Positions 34,261 through 47,400 of a stretch of 59,789 bases of DNA are shown one piece after another. Each line of letters starts with the position of its first letter. Within the stretch, counting starts at the first letter, position 1. The notes beneath the pieces are model-generated. The model made no database searches. It saw only the letters and a list, made by a program, of their open reading frames with translations, and was not told where the DNA came from. This DNA is from Volvariella volvacea V23. Taxonomy: Eukaryota; Basidiomycota; Agaricomycetes; Agaricales; Pluteaceae. Location: assembly GCA_000349905.1 (NCBI GenBank), contig KB722737.1, positions 145,191 to 204,979 on the forward strand, written 5' to 3'. The position numbers and the translations under genes were made by a program.

Positions 34261-35610
34261 ATGGACCCAAGTAACCCCGCATCCTTCAACCATAGAACTG
34301 AACGACTATCTACTGGCCGTTCGTACCACTTTGTAAATACGAGCATCTGTGCCAATACGTTTTTAACCCACACGCCCCATTCAGGTGGATCAAATACCTG
34401 AAAACTACGAGCCAAGGCGAAGTCTTACTTTACTTTGCGTTCACGGCTTTCCGGATTTTTGGTACTGATCGCCTCAACTTGTCATTTCGCCAGCTCATCA
34501 ATTACAGGTATGGTTGGCGTCACCAGATCGGACCATGGGTTCGCATGGGGGCCAGGGTGATAGTACCAGATATGCTTGGGTATGGAGAAACCGACAAACC
34601 AACAGACCCGTCAGAGTATTCGACCAAGAAATTGTCTGATGACCTGGCTGCTTTGTTGGACCTTTTGGGTATCGATCGCGCTGTGAGTTCATTTCATTGG
34701 TCCCAGTTGAATGTTTTTACAAGCCGTGTTTATTGTCTAGGTCCTCATTGGTCATGACTGGGGTTCCTTTACAGTTAGCCGTTTTGCCTTATGGCATCCC
34801 TATCGACTTCTGGCTCTTGTAATGTAAGTCGAAAGCGTGCTCTAGTTACGCTCGACGTGATGCTGGTATAGGATGAGCGTGCCTTATACGCCTCCGTCAA
34901 AGGAATATGCCTCTATCGAGGAGGTCGCTCGCAAAGCACCCAATCTCGGCTATCAAGTGTTTTTCAACAACTCCAAGTCAACAAGCTTAATAGAGGCAAA
35001 TGTACGTCCGAGTGGTTAATTTCCCTCCGGCAAGCGTTTATTTTATTGCCTTCTGTCAGCTTCGGAAGTTCTTGGCGATATGTTACAAGCAAAAGCTTAA
35101 GTTCACTAAAATGGGTGCATTTGAGAAATTAATATATCTCGACAATGTTGATGAGGGACTTCTCCTAAATGGCGAGGTGATATCCACCAACATTGCATGC
35201 AGCATGAACACTGATTATGGGTAGGAGCTGAGCATCTATATGCACGAATTCAGCAAAGGAATGAATGGTCCCCTCAATTATTATAGGACATCCAAATACC
35301 GACACGACGAGGAACTCGGTAGGTTGAGTCTTTAATCTCTGGGTCACATGCCCATTCATTACACGACACAGCGGCCGGCCTTCCGTCGAAGATTCGTCCA
35401 GATCTCCCCGTCCTGTTCATCTGGGGCACCGAAGATGTGACTGCAATACCATTTGCTGTGAACAAGGCACACAAATTTATCAAGCACTACCAAGATATTG
35501 CATTAGAGGGAAGGGGGCATTGGGTATTGATAGAGGCGAAGGATGCTGTGTCTTCGTGTGTGGCGGAATGGCTTAACAGTCTCAACCTCAAAGCCAGCGC
35601 CAAGTTGTGA
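34261..35610 (+). CDS. Epoxide hydrolase-like alpha/beta hydrolase
   Basis: This enzyme would open epoxides or similar substrates by an Asp-His-acid mechanism. Eight exons (34261-34332, 34385-34461, 34508-34682, 34741-34823, 34872-35001, 35060-35176, 35225-35318, 35372-35610) give 328 residues. The oxyanion motif HGFP is at residue 44. The nucleophile is D114 in GHDWGS, the acid is probably D271 in WGTED, and the base is H299 in GRGHW. The front half also carries WYGWRHQI and VPDMLGYGETDKP, typical of soluble epoxide hydrolases. The lid includes NYYRTSKYR, where catalytic Tyr would be expected. No signal peptide is seen, so it is probably cytosolic. Confidence 0.9.
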
Positions 35611-35731
35611 CTGAAGGGGCTGTTTGCCATTGTTAGGAGCAAACGCTATCGACTTCAAGTGTGTACCGGAATGAGGACTTTGTATTCTACCTCTTGTCTA
35701 TATCATCCTTGCCAATACCTAGGCTTGTACA

Positions 35732-37242
35732 ATGACCTCAACACCGTCAACGAATGAAGTGGAAGATGCTGTTCCTCTTCAACGACCACCGTCTCCGCCT
35801 CCTTATACAACCTTTGCCGCTCGGGGAGTCCATGTAGGGAGCACCAATGCTTGGCTGGATGGATCTTGAACTCATCACGTCGCCTTACCATGTCGTTCAA
35901 CCGTCTTTCAATGCGCTTGCTTAGCCGCCTACCTTTTCGGCGTTCAAACCACGCGATTTTCGATTACCGAGCTCGCAAGCCATGAATCATGTTGCTTGGA
36001 ACTGCGATGGAAAGAAGTTGGCGGCCGTTGGAATTGATAAGAATACAAGAGTATGGCTTCCAGAAAAGAGTGTGAGTTTCTCGTAGGCAGTTGAACTGCT
36101 CTATGGTTAACGTTCGTCGATTTTTGTGTTGTATAGATGGAACCCAGAGCAGCGACGATGTTTAGTGGTGGACACTCTGACGATGTGGACTACGTCTCGT
36201 GGAATCCTACGCACCCAGACTTATTCTGTACCTCGAGTCAAAGAGATAGAAAGTTGGTATTTTGGGATGCCCGACGTGAGTAAATGTGCTCATTGATTCG
36301 ACTTGCAGACCACCAACTCCCTACTTCAAACAGAGAGTCGACACGTGCAGCAATGCCCCCTCAAGTTTTCACCTGTACAAACCACATATTCTCCGGATGG
36401 CCGTTGGATAGCGTGTGTTTCTGCAGGCCACCAAGTTCATATACTGTCATTAGGGAAAGAAACTGAGGATGCACCGCGAGAAACTTGGAAATTGACAGAT
36501 AAAGAGCCAGTCAGTTCACCTTCTTTCTTCGAGATCCAACTGCTGATTGTGCCTCATTTATGTTGTATGTTAGGTGATGGGTTCTACGGCAATGTTCAAT
36601 CATACAGGCGATGGCATAATCCTCAGCCATCACCAAGAGCACACTTTGCGCGTGCTCGACTTTCCGAGTCTTGGATCCACTCGAGAGAATAATTTTGCAG
36701 CTCATGTCGGAGGATGTATTACAATAGCTCTAGACCCGCGAGGAAGGTGTGTATTTGCAGCGTATCTACCACACCCACTCATCTTAATTATCTATGCTCC
36801 AAGGTATCTGGCGTCAGGCGGCTATGACTCAATAGTGAACCTATTCGAGCTTTCAGACTGGATATGTACACGCACGATTACATCCTGCGAGTATGTCTTT
36901 AAATTCATATTATTGTTCATCTCACTAATCAACATCTCCGCAGGTATAGTATAAATGGTCTTGGGTTCTCTTTTGACGGAGAATACCTCGCCATTGCTAG
37001 CGCTGGTTCATACATTGACATTGTAAGTCTCTCCGTCTGCGCAACTCCGTATCAAACTATATTTTTTGCAGTGTGCAACTGAAACAGGTGCCCTCCTGCA
37101 CCGAGTTCCTGCGCTATCATCATCGCCAACAGTCAGTTGGCACCCTTCAAAATATGTATTTGCGTATTGTGGCCAACTCAAGTCGAGAGAGGGATTACCG
37201 ATGGCTGTTGCACTTGTTAGTATGTTTGGGTTGCTTGAATGA
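35732..37242 (+). CDS. THOC3: THO complex subunit 3 (TEX1, WD40)
   Basis: This is a WD40 propeller subunit of the THO/TREX complex that couples transcription to mRNA export. Eight exons (35732-35833, 35925-36071, 36137-36275, 36334-36509, 36574-36746, 36804-36890, 36944-37022, 37072-37242) give 357 residues. Blades are marked by NHVAWNCDGKKLAAVGIDK, HSDDVDYVSWNPTHPDLFC, DRKLVFWDAR, ITIALDPRGRYLASGGYDS and LGFSFDGEYLAIASAGSYID. The N-terminal exon is Pro-rich and less certain. The gene lies 121 bp after the epoxide hydrolase and 163 bp before the TLS1 gene, all in the same direction. Confidence 0.92.
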
Positions 37243-37405
37243 TGTATTATCTAGAGTGTGATGCAATGAACTGTGTACTCCCTAAGTTTGATAAAATAAA
37301 AATCCAGACCGACACAGCCACAATATGAGTGCCCCGGTTCGGAGTTAGCCCAGCATCCACTTTGCACTTTACCATCTCTCCCGCCCCGACCCCCCTCTGC
37401 TTTCC

Positions 37406-38857
37406 ATGATCAAGAGACGCTCAAGGCCACAAACCGTCGTCCGTGAAAAGTCCTCAGAAGCGACGACACCTTACCCTGATGCACCGGAAAGTGCAGCTCG
37501 GGACGGTTCAGAGGATATAAGCGAGGATTCGGTCGTGCCAGAGAATGAGGAAGAGGCCAGATTACCGTGAGTTTACTAGGTTCTCGCATATCTAATCGCG
37601 TTGCTCAACGTAGGCTTCTATATTTGCTGTATCGAACACTGGCAATGACAATGGTGCTTTATGATATTGTTCCAATCATAATGACATGGGTTACACAATG
37701 CACCGCACGGCGTGTCGTTTCGTTCCTGTGCATCCTTGGTGTTCATTATTCCACAATGCCCCTGGCCTTCTTACTTATCTATCCAATATTTTACACGCTT
37801 TCAAAGTCTGGCAGACCTTATCGAGCTCCGTAAACTCAGAAAAGGCAGACAAGGGATAGACGTCAACAGACTCAACATTGGCGATATAAAGAAGAAGAAG
37901 AAACAACCTGAAGAAGTGCAAGGTGGATTGAGGGAAGGCTTTAAGGACCACGACGAGGAGTGAGGGATCCTTGGGTGCATTTCACATCTCATAACTGACT
38001 GCTGCCTTCATGATATAGTGATGAGGAGAACGAAGAAGCTAAAGCTCGAAGAGTGGTTCGATCCAACAACTTCACGCAACAAACCAATGCACTAGACGTT
38101 GACAAGCATATGTACGCCCACTTTCTCCGCGGTACCTTTCATTAGTCTGATAAACCGACAGGATGGCCTATATTGAAGAGAACCTCAAAATCCGAAGTCG
38201 ACCCCGAGATGACGAGGACGACGATCAAAGGCCTCTCGACCCCCAAGAAGCGCTTTATCAGCTGAGCGACAAATGGAAGAGTGTCGCTGGTGAAAAACCG
38301 AAAAAACAAGCGGAGGAAGGGAGCGTCACCAACAGTATGACGATGCTAACTGCTATTCCTGAAGTGGATTTGGGTATGGAGTGAGTACATTGATCTTTCC
38401 TGCTCTCCGCCTTTTATTGGAATCTGGTCTTTGTAATTTCTGACGGTTGGGCTTTGTAGTGCCCGGTTGAAGAACATTGAAGAAACGGAAAAAGCAAAAC
38501 GCGTCGTGGCCGAGAATCGATATGATCGAAAGAGACCAAATACCGATGAAGAGCATCTAGTAGCTTCAAGGTGTAAGTGGCGTGCATCCCAACCCTTACC
38601 AGCTCAACTCATCAACTACTTTGTTATTAGTCTACAGACCAAACCTAAAAACGAAATCAGACGCAGAAATCATGCGAGATGCTAAACTAGAAGCAATGGG
38701 TCTACCTCCTCAAGACCATGATCACTCACGGCAAGCACCACGGCCACAAATGGCCACAGACGAGATTGTACGTTCCCTTTCGTAACACGGTTAAACTTCA
38801 TTTACTTATCACATGTCTTAGGTCATGGAACGCTTCAAGAAGCGCATGCGTAAATAA
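37406..38857 (+). CDS. TLS1/C9orf78 (Hca59) family spliceosome protein
   Basis: Members bind the Brr2 helicase and affect splicing; in fission yeast Tls1 is needed for telomere length and silencing through splicing. Seven exons (37406-37566, 37807-37959, 38019-38111, 38162-38380, 38460-38572, 38631-38767, 38822-38857) give 303 residues. Signatures are LADLIELRKLRKGRQGIDV, DV-x-KHMMAYIEENL and DEEHLVASRFYRPNLK across an exon junction. The protein is charged and probably extended. The first intron (240 bp) is long and could hide another short exon. Confidence 0.88.
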
Positions 38858-39145
38858 TCTGGCAATGTGGTCACAGGACAATAATACTCCCTAAACCAAT
38901 ATCTTCTCTCCCATCTGATCTTCTCAACTCGCAATATGCACGTTTCTGTCCGGTGTATCTCACGTCATGTATTTCTAGATTACTCATTCATTCATATACC
39001 ATATCTCTCAATCCCGTTCGCGCTCAGAATCCGCTTGAATAATTAATCAAAGGAACCACTCTCGTAAAGGAAACATGGCAAAGTTAATTCATTGTTCGAT
39101 AATAATACTTATTTCTATATGACCTCGGTGTCGGCCTAAATACTA

Positions 39146-41744
39146 TCAGTGCTTCGTGACGATATCCTTCAACTTATAAAAGTTGGGTGTTCCCAGCCCA
39201 GTAACTTTAAAACGATTCGGTCAGCACTCACACGCGGTCACGGTGGAAAAAGGAGATGACCCACCTGGATCCCATCCGGAGGTGACATTGAACCCAGGAG
39301 TTCCACAACCGGAGTTATGTCCCTCGAGAATATCTGTCAAGCCATCGACCCCAACAGTGTACAACAATGGATTCAAGAATCCCAGAGGTGGTTTGCCGAC
39401 TTTGAGTCTAGCATCGTTTAGAAGGGCGACGATACCGGCAAAGGCAGGTGATGAAGCGGATGTGCCACCAATTCGGACTGAACGTCCGCGGAAGATGATG
39501 CGGAAGTTGTCGCCTTGTGCTGCGACATCTGGGATACCCTGTATTGTATGCGCAACAAAATGGTTAGAATAGAGATGAGCGGGTGGAGGGGTTTCTTTGC
39601 TCACCCTTCCGGCACTGTATAATTTGAAACAACCTTAGTTGGGAACAACAAGAACAGTAAAAAATGGGCTTACGGATTGAAAAGGTCCGCGTATGTGCCT
39701 TTGGGAAGTGTCTTCAGGAACTTCTTGACGGCTTTGTCTTGGTAGGCAGGACGAGGGAACTAACGATCGTTATTCACGTCACGAAGGAAAGCAATCATAA
39801 CGTCGGTGTTTGAGTTGACATACAGGGGAAAGTTACTTACGTAGTCACTGAAACCACCACCAGAGAAGAACCTAGTGACTGCAATTTCTGGTGCCACATT
39901 TACTGTTCCACCGACAGAAGTAACACTGCAGATCCCCGGAGCGAGAGGGCTCTTGTTAGCATGACGGGTTCACCGAGCCACCAATAATGGCACTTCGACT
40001 CACAATGGACACCTATGACCGAATATTAATCAGCATATATTCTCATGTCAAGCATCCACGGGGAAGGAATGGGTGAGAAGTAGACTTACGCAGCAGGGAA
40101 TGCCGGAATGAATCTTGTGACATTACGGCCATCATTGGTGAAGCAAGTTTGAGTTTCAGGATTGTCATCTCCATCTCCTACACCTCCATCTCCAGAAGAG
40201 AAGATGACAGATACACCTCGTGCACCTTATGAGAAGTAAAGTCAATATCAAGCCATCAAATTGGGCAAGCGGGTCCCTAATACGTACCGAGTTGGGCAAA
40301 GCTAGCACAAACTCGTCGGGCATAATCCTCGGGGACTGAGTAAATTCATCCAAATGGGAAATGATTATGATTCTGTCAGTTGAGCATGACTGACCGAATA
40401 CGTACTCGTTTGCTCATCATCACCGTAGCTCGTGGATATCGAAAGGGGTGGATTTCGATGGGAAAGAACAAAGTTCAGCCAATCGGCATATGGCCTGATT
40501 AACTGGCATTAGCAATTTCATCCAAATTGGTATCCAACTTACTCGTTGGTGTTGGTAGGTGTGTTGACGTCTGGTTTGAAGGGTGGTCGTCCGGCCGTGG
40601 AATAGAAAGTACCCTAAGACTGTGTTAGCTGACCTAGATTGATAGTGCGTGATAAGCACCTACGGGAATAGGATGAGAAAGGCCGAACGCAAATTGGACA
40701 TCTAGGTCTGCCTCAGCTCCTGCTTCTTCCAAAGTTTGGTTGTTCAATCCGCCTACAAGAATGGAGTGACGAGTCAGAGATTCGAACCAGTAGAGTAAGA
40801 TTCGTTGTATACCTTTCACTGAGATGAACTTGAAGGTCGAGTTAAGAGCATCAGGTCTTTGCTGACTATAGAATGTCTGCAAATCTTGGATATTTGCGAA
40901 TTGTTCCAGATAACCCGTGATGCCAATTGAATTCCCGATGTGAGCTGAGGGAGTATACCCAACAGCGTTGTACAATTGTTGGAGGCAACTTATGGTGATG
41001 TTAACATTGCAGCTAGCATCGACGGTGAGTCCCGTTTGGGGGTTGGTCACAGTCCCGGTCGTGACTACTTTGGCATCACTGAGCTCAGGACGAACCACGG
41101 AGTCGTCATCCCAGACCAAGGTGGATTTGAATGGTTTAAAGAGACCAAACATGGTAGTTGGCTGGACCACATCCACGTGTTGGTGCAAATCAGTTGGAAG
41201 ACTGTAGCTTGTGGTTCGGACGACATATTCTCCTGTGGAGCTATGTCTCCAGATGTGATAGGTCTGCGTTTTTGAATGAACAGGAGCTACAGTTTAAAAT
41301 GAGGAGATGTACCGTATCCAACAATTTTTCAGCCAAACCCACTGGAATGGTAATCTTGATCCAATCCTTTGCGGGTGATCGAACAATGTCATCCTCCTCA
41401 ATCCCGAACTTGGACAACCAATCGTCAACAGCACTCAAACTCTCCGGATGGGGAGCCACGAGTTCTTCAACCTCTTCCTTGGATAAATGTTGACCATAAC
41501 GCTCATGTTCTGGGTCGCTAATCTCGTAGAGTTGTCTTTCCAGAGTAGCGAAGTTCGGTTGTGGTAATCCAATGCGAAGCTCGATGCTATGGTCTGGCGA
41601 AGGTGTGCCATACCTCTCCCATCCACGGGGTGGAGAAATGTATTGCTTGACAGAGTAGGGGCAACCTGCGAGATGACTGCTTGGAGCAGCCAAAACGGAA
41701 ATGGCACCTAGGAGAGACAGGAGGACGCGGAAGCCTAAACGCAT
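39146..41744 (-). CDS. Sedolisin-family (S53) tripeptidyl peptidase B, secreted
   Basis: This is the inverted paralogue of sedolisin A. Thirteen exons: 41744-41313, 41263-40813, 40752-40664, 40613-40543, 40494-40406, 40335-40288, 40225-40090, 40012-40004, 39925-39841, 39759-39674, 39614-39605, 39538-39265 and 39204-39146, for 612 residues. Every exon has the same length as in A except exon 2, which is 15 bp shorter (five residues lost near RPELSDAK). The signal peptide, the catalytic E-x3-D in [12 protein letters not shown], the catalytic Ser in [12 protein letters not shown] and the calcium-site tail are all kept, so it should be active. It is tail-to-tail with the TLS1 gene, 288 bp apart. 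Confidence 0.93.
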
Positions 41745-42706
41745 TGCGATTGGTGAAAGAAGTAACGGTGGCAAGAGAGAATGGGAGCAGGCAAAGTCCC
41801 ACTTGCTGTGATGCGAGACGTACCTAGGATTTTATACTTGACTACTGGCGGTATTACGAGCACATGTAGTCAGTGGCATTGCAGAAGCGAATTGAGGGGG
41901 TTCTGTCACGCCATCCATCTTCTTCCCTTTGCCGATCCATCAAGGAAGCAGTTCCCGGCGTTAGCGGATCCTAAAGGATGTTGCCCATCTACTGACGAGC
42001 GCTTGCCGTTGGAGTGGCTATTTTATTTTTGGTATTCCGCCAGTGTTAATCAGAAGAGAAAGGATAGACCTTTCCCTAGCCCATGAGACGCCCAACTATT
42101 GTCCTGGTCTAGCTGTGAGCGTTCGACATGTCAAACGCTCCGTATCCCAGGGTGAATTGCAATGGGAGACCACCATATGCAGCTTTCAACAGTGGATGGC
42201 GTGTTACCCACACTAAAAATAGAGTGAATAATAGTTAGCCGAGTCCGAGATTGATGGAACCTTTTGTGAGGGGTCTTTTGCACGACAAACCGGACTGGAA
42301 GCGGGTAGCGCGAGTAAGCCATACCTCTAGGGTCATTGGTAACCTGATGCACTCTACTTTTTCGTGATCCAGGTCTCCAGCAGCATATGTCTGCCATGTT
42401 GTGCTACGACTTATGGGAATATGTCCTTATTCCCTATCTTCCTCTGGAGAAGCCTGCCATGACGTGAAGCACATCAGGGTTGGCGCATATCGCCTCATAA
42501 TGACCGTAGGAGTTTCTAATTTCCTCGGAAAACAAAAAGTTCGGATTTCATCCGCTTTTGAATAGAGGCAGCCACGGCATTTGAGATAAGATAATGAACA
42601 GACGGAGATCGTGAAACTACAGATTATATTTTTGTGTTTGGGTTTATTAGCCATCAGCCTCTGATCAGTCCTTGAATTGTATAAACTAAATCTTAACGAG
42701 ATAATA
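41745..42706. other. Intergenic region, sedolisin B promoter and eIF3m upstream
   Basis: The first ~250 bp read on the minus strand resemble the sedolisin A promoter. The rest has no gene that I can support. Confidence 0.5.
41830..41836 (-). promoter_or_regulatory. TATA box of sedolisin B
   Basis: TATAAAA on the minus strand, 86 bp before the start codon, in the same context (AGTATAAAATCCTA) as in sedolisin A. Confidence 0.7.
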
Positions 42707-44220
42707 ATGGCCACCACAACAGACTCCATCTCTGTATTTGCAGAGGGAACATTTGGCGAACAGGTATCTCGTTTTTTGTATGGATAATCACCATCGAAGC
42801 TGAGTCGAGATCAGGTTCAAGAGCTAGTAAATTATATTGCTCGATCCAAAACAGAAGAGGAACGCGCTGCGTTTATAAGTCCCTTCCAAGATGCTTTGAA
42901 GGCGGGGGAGGAACAAAAAGTAATAGGGCTTGTGCTGTCTGAAGTCACTGGTCTGGGGGACGGAAATGAGAAAGGCATGTATCCCTGTCATTACCTCTTC
43001 AATTTAACGTTGATCAGATTCCTTCAGAGATCGAGGGGTTCTTTAACCTACTATACGCGCATTTATTGACTGTGTTTCCTCTCGATTCTCCCGAGCTGTC
43101 GCAGCGGATAAGCACTCTTACTAGCACGATTGCATCCGCGCCATCAGACACCACGGCTATAAAATACCGAATGTGAGTAGTTTCTTGATGCTAAAAGCAG
43201 CAAATTGCTTAGATCCTACTACCAAGACTATCCAACTTATTCAATGCTGTTCCACGAACATCGGCCCTGCGATCTGGCATCTACCTTACTATCCTTAACA
43301 TCGCAATATCAAAGGATGAACTCGATTATCTCCAACCTAACAAGGACGATATCAAAAAGTGGCTTAACGAGTGGGAAATCACCCCTGAACAAAAGTCGTC
43401 TCTGCTGTTGACCCTTATAGATGAATATGAAAAGGCTGGTCAATTGTGAGGCTTTCTATGTACACTGTCGTTGACCGTACTTATTCGGAGGAATGGATAT
43501 AGAAGCCAAGCATACGACTACCGGGTGTTACTTCTTCAGCATCTCCCACCCAATTCCTCACTATCCCAATCAGAGTCTATTCAGCTAATCTCCACCTCCC
43601 TCCGTCTGCCAACCATCTTTGATTTCGATCCGTTGTACAAGCTCTCTCCAATTATCGCCCTTGGTACCTCTCAACCGCCACATGAGCTATTCACCCTTCT
43701 CCAAATCTTCCAAAATGATGTTCATGGCTTGCCCGAATTTCACGCATGGGAATCATCCCATTCAGGGGTAATAGAGAAATATGGTCTGGATAAACACCAA
43801 TTAGAGAGGAAACTGCGATTGTTGACTCTGTCGTCATTGGGATTCAAGTATGTGGGACAGGATCTGTCATATATTAAGGTGTCGGAGGCATTGCAAGTTC
43901 CTGTCGTAGATGTAGAAAAGTGGGTTATCGATGGTACGTTTTATCTTAATCGTTACCTAAGATAGTTATGTCTAACCCCGATACCTGTCCCTGCAGTAAT
44001 TCGAGCCGGCCTTCTGTCCGGAAAGCTTTCTCAAACGACCCAAACACTGCACATAACTCGGTCCACGGCTCGACGATTCGAGAGAGAACAATGGGAGGCG
44101 TTGGAAAAGCGCCTAGTCTCCTGGAAATCTGGCTTGGCGAGCGTATTGGAAGTTATTGGAAATGCGAGGAGGCAATCTGGTGTTACACATGTTTCTGCCC
44201 AGACCCAGACAGTCGCTTGA
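42707..44220 (+). CDS. EIF3M: Translation initiation factor eIF3 subunit M (PCI domain)
   Basis: This is a PCI-domain subunit of the eIF3 complex on the 40S ribosome. Six exons (42707-42763, 42815-42974, 43028-43172, 43227-43445, 43503-43933, 43997-44220) give 411 residues. Family marks are KYRILSNLFNAVPRTSALR across exon 3/4, then KLRLLTLSSLG, VSEALQVPVVDVEKWVIDVI in the PCI winged helix and IRAGLLSGKLSQ. The second intron begins GC rather than GT: only AAAG|GCATGT joined to TTCAG keeps frame. The acceptor of exon 2 could also lie at the nearer AAG, adding five residues in the same frame. Confidence 0.92.
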
Positions 44221-44470
44221 GCACTCGGTGGTGTAGTACTTGGAATGTAGCAATACCGAGAAATTTTAAGGTACATTATCTGCTCTATTCTTGAGATCAC
44301 TTCAAGCACGTCCCTGTTACTCCTTTACTCAAAAGCTAGAAAGCAGAAGGAAACTAGAAACTATGTGCGTTACATCGGAATGGGAACAAATGACAAAATA
44401 CATTTGTTGGTATATATACAACTCGATAGCAAGAATGATGCCAGTGGCTTGCGCAGCGTTTATGAAGTGT

Positions 44471-47400
44471 TCATTGGGGATTCAAAATATGCTGAAAAGG
44501 ATCCTGAAGGAGTGGAATAGATACAAGAGGAGCACCTAATGCGGCAGCGGTCGCAGGAGCAAGACCCGCTGCTGCTAATGGACCCCCTGCGATGGCACCC
44601 GGAAGACCCGGGTTTGGTGCTGCTCCAAATTCGAAGTCCTATACAAATGAGATGTCTTGTTAGAAAAGTGAGCTCGAAGTAATGGATAGGAATAACTTAC
44701 GTCAACTGTGATTCCAACCAAAGTTAGCAAACGGATAGCGATAAGATGAAAATGCGTCAGAAATACTGAATCCGATGAAGAAAAAACCTCGACATACCAT
44801 GCGTGCTGGGCAACCTACTCGTATTCTGCCTAGCAGACGGGATCTGCCTTAATTGTCTGAAGTCATTCTTCGAATAAGTTTTCGTCAACCCCGTCGCCGC
44901 AGGAGACCTCAACAACGCAGTAGGCGGTGATATGACCATCCCCAGAATATCTGGTGTTCTTGTCCCGCTTTTCTTCTTTCCATTACCGCTTGATGCGGTA
45001 ATGTTCTTGTCCCTCTTATTATCTGGACTACCGATGCCGTCGCTGAGGCTGGTGCCAAGGGGAAGGATTCGGGGAGGAGGGGTGCAGGGTTCAGATGTGT
45101 CTTGGTATGAGAGAAGTTTTTCGATGTCGTTTATGCTCAGACTGAGTCCATCTGATGGTCTGGGGACATGAACAATATCCAGGGAGCTGGACGGGTCATC
45201 AAGTTGCTCATCCTCATCGATAGTAAATTTGGATAGCAGCTCGGTTGGTTGGGTGGAACGAGAGGCAGGCTGGTGTTGGGATAAATGTTGAGAAAGAATA
45301 TGGAATTGTGAAGAGGTGATGCCGATTAGGGTCTTCCATCTGGATTCGGGGGATTGCCAAAGTGCGTCGAGCAAGTCGTAGATAAATTCAAGTACAGCTT
45401 CCTTACCACCCTCAGTGCTCTGTAGTTCGTCCGCAAAGGCGGCTAATACTTTCCCAATTTGCAACCTAAGGGGTTCCTGAACCATACGGCGTCGAGGAGA
45501 ACTATGATCTGTATGCGCAAGTACTTGGCCCAGGAGGGATGAGAAGTGGTTCCGTAGAGTGGCGTCTTGCAGATTAATCAAACTCTCGTCATATGCATCT
45601 GCAATGACGTCCTGAATGCCTTTGGTTTGAAATTGAGTTTGCACACCCCGCAAGAAAAGCAGCACAGTGTGAGCTTTGTAGTCTGCGTCAATGCTGGTTT
45701 CATCTATTGACGAGGTGTCTTCAGCAGTCGTGTTGATGGCCAGGTACCGGACAAGTTCCCGCACGATGATTGATAGATGTGAGCTCGTATACCCCCCTTC
45801 CTTCAATGCATCCAAAATCCTCTCTAGCCTTTCTTTGACTTCCTTCACAACTCCTGGAGCACCCTCAGCTAACATTCCGAAAAACCACGGACTCAGAGCG
45901 TTTGATCCCACTATATGACTTAACAACCTCAATCCAGCACTGACCCTGTACTGCAAGGCCATCCTTCTCTCGTAGACCAAAATAGGCCTATCAAGGACAT
46001 CCAAACATTGTTGAACCGCCTTCAATTCCTCGATCAGCAGCCATTCTCCTAGGCCAATAAATCCGCCATCAAGTTGGACCAGTCGGCGGAAGAAGTGATG
46101 CTTGTTCTCGCCGTCGAGAAGGTGGAAGAACGCTTTGAGCTCCTGTAGGGTGTCCGGAAATACGGTGGTGAGCCAGTGTGATGGCAGTTCTTCATCCCCA
46201 CCTTCACTAACGCCTTGATGAGGTGCCTCTTCTCCATCAGCATACATCTCCTCTTCTCCTCCCAACCTCTCCTCTGATGCGTTTGCATTGCTGTGGTTCG
46301 GTTTCTGAGTACCCGGAGCACCACTACTGCTCATTCCAACCTCAGGCAATATGTAATCCACCATAACAAAAACTTGCATGATATGGTGTGCGGGATCTCT
46401 TCCCCTCCCACCTTCCTTCGCCACTCCAATCAAACATCTCAACACAATTTCAGCCCCGCACTGCCCATTCTTCGGTTCGACCATCTTATCTCTCTTCGTC
46501 AACCCCTTCACAACGTCCAAGCATCTCTTCCTCAAAACCTGCAATATCACCTTCATAGTGCCTCCACCACCAACGCCAGAGGCACCATCGGTACCATTAG
46601 CAGTCCCATTGACGTATCGTCCGATGCTGTGAGCATGAATGACATTGCTATGAAGCACGTCTGCTAGATCCGTGCAAGCAAAAACCTCTGCGCAAGACTG
46701 CGTCAAACTCCTAACCTCCCAGCTCGTCAAAACGTCGATTTCCCCAAAGAAATGGACGAGCTGTAGAATTTCATCCAAAGTCCGGAAAAGCTGCTCAACA
46801 AGTTTTTGATTCATACGCCTTGGCACGAGAGGCGGTGGCGGGTCGGCATAGGTATTTGCCCCTTGATACAGCACGAAATGTTCATGCAAATCCTCCCCAA
46901 CGCCCTGCAGCAATTCCACAAGAATTCCCAAAATCCCATGTGCCTTCTTATCCCAGAGTGCCTGTAGAGCCCTCCATTCCCCTTCGTTCGCTTGGACATA
47001 AAGGTTGTCGGGTCTGATTTCCTGTTGTATAACCCCCAGCGCTACGCGTAGTATTCGCAATTGATCCTTGGTATAAGGGTTTGGTCGGGGAGACAATGGG
47101 GAATTAAACTCAGTATTCCTCCCTTTATTCCTATATCTGCATGCAAACAGTAGTTCTTCGATCGCGCCTCCTATCCCTTCTTCCACCACATTAGCTACTT
47201 TGACTAGTTCGTCAACTTCTTGATTGGATATGAAAGACAGGTTTTGGTGTTCCTTCAGGTCCAAGATCGTCTGGATGAACCCCTCTCCTGCTTGTCCACT
47301 GTACTGATACGATACGAAGGATTTTGGCTCATTTGCAAGATTAACAATCATTTTTTCGGCAAGTAGAGATGATGTGTGAGGTTGTCCAGTGGCGGGGATT

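Noticed and set aside
33795..34415. Long minus-strand open frame (about 206 codons) between the Btz and epoxide hydrolase genes
   Set aside because: It overlaps the first exons of the epoxide hydrolase, has no ATG-based family signal and looks like the shadow of a divergent promoter.
37567..37806. Open reading through the first TLS1 intron with a hydrophobic stretch
   Set aside because: Splicing from 37566 to 37807 restores the conserved LADLIELRKL block; the intronic frame then runs to a stop.
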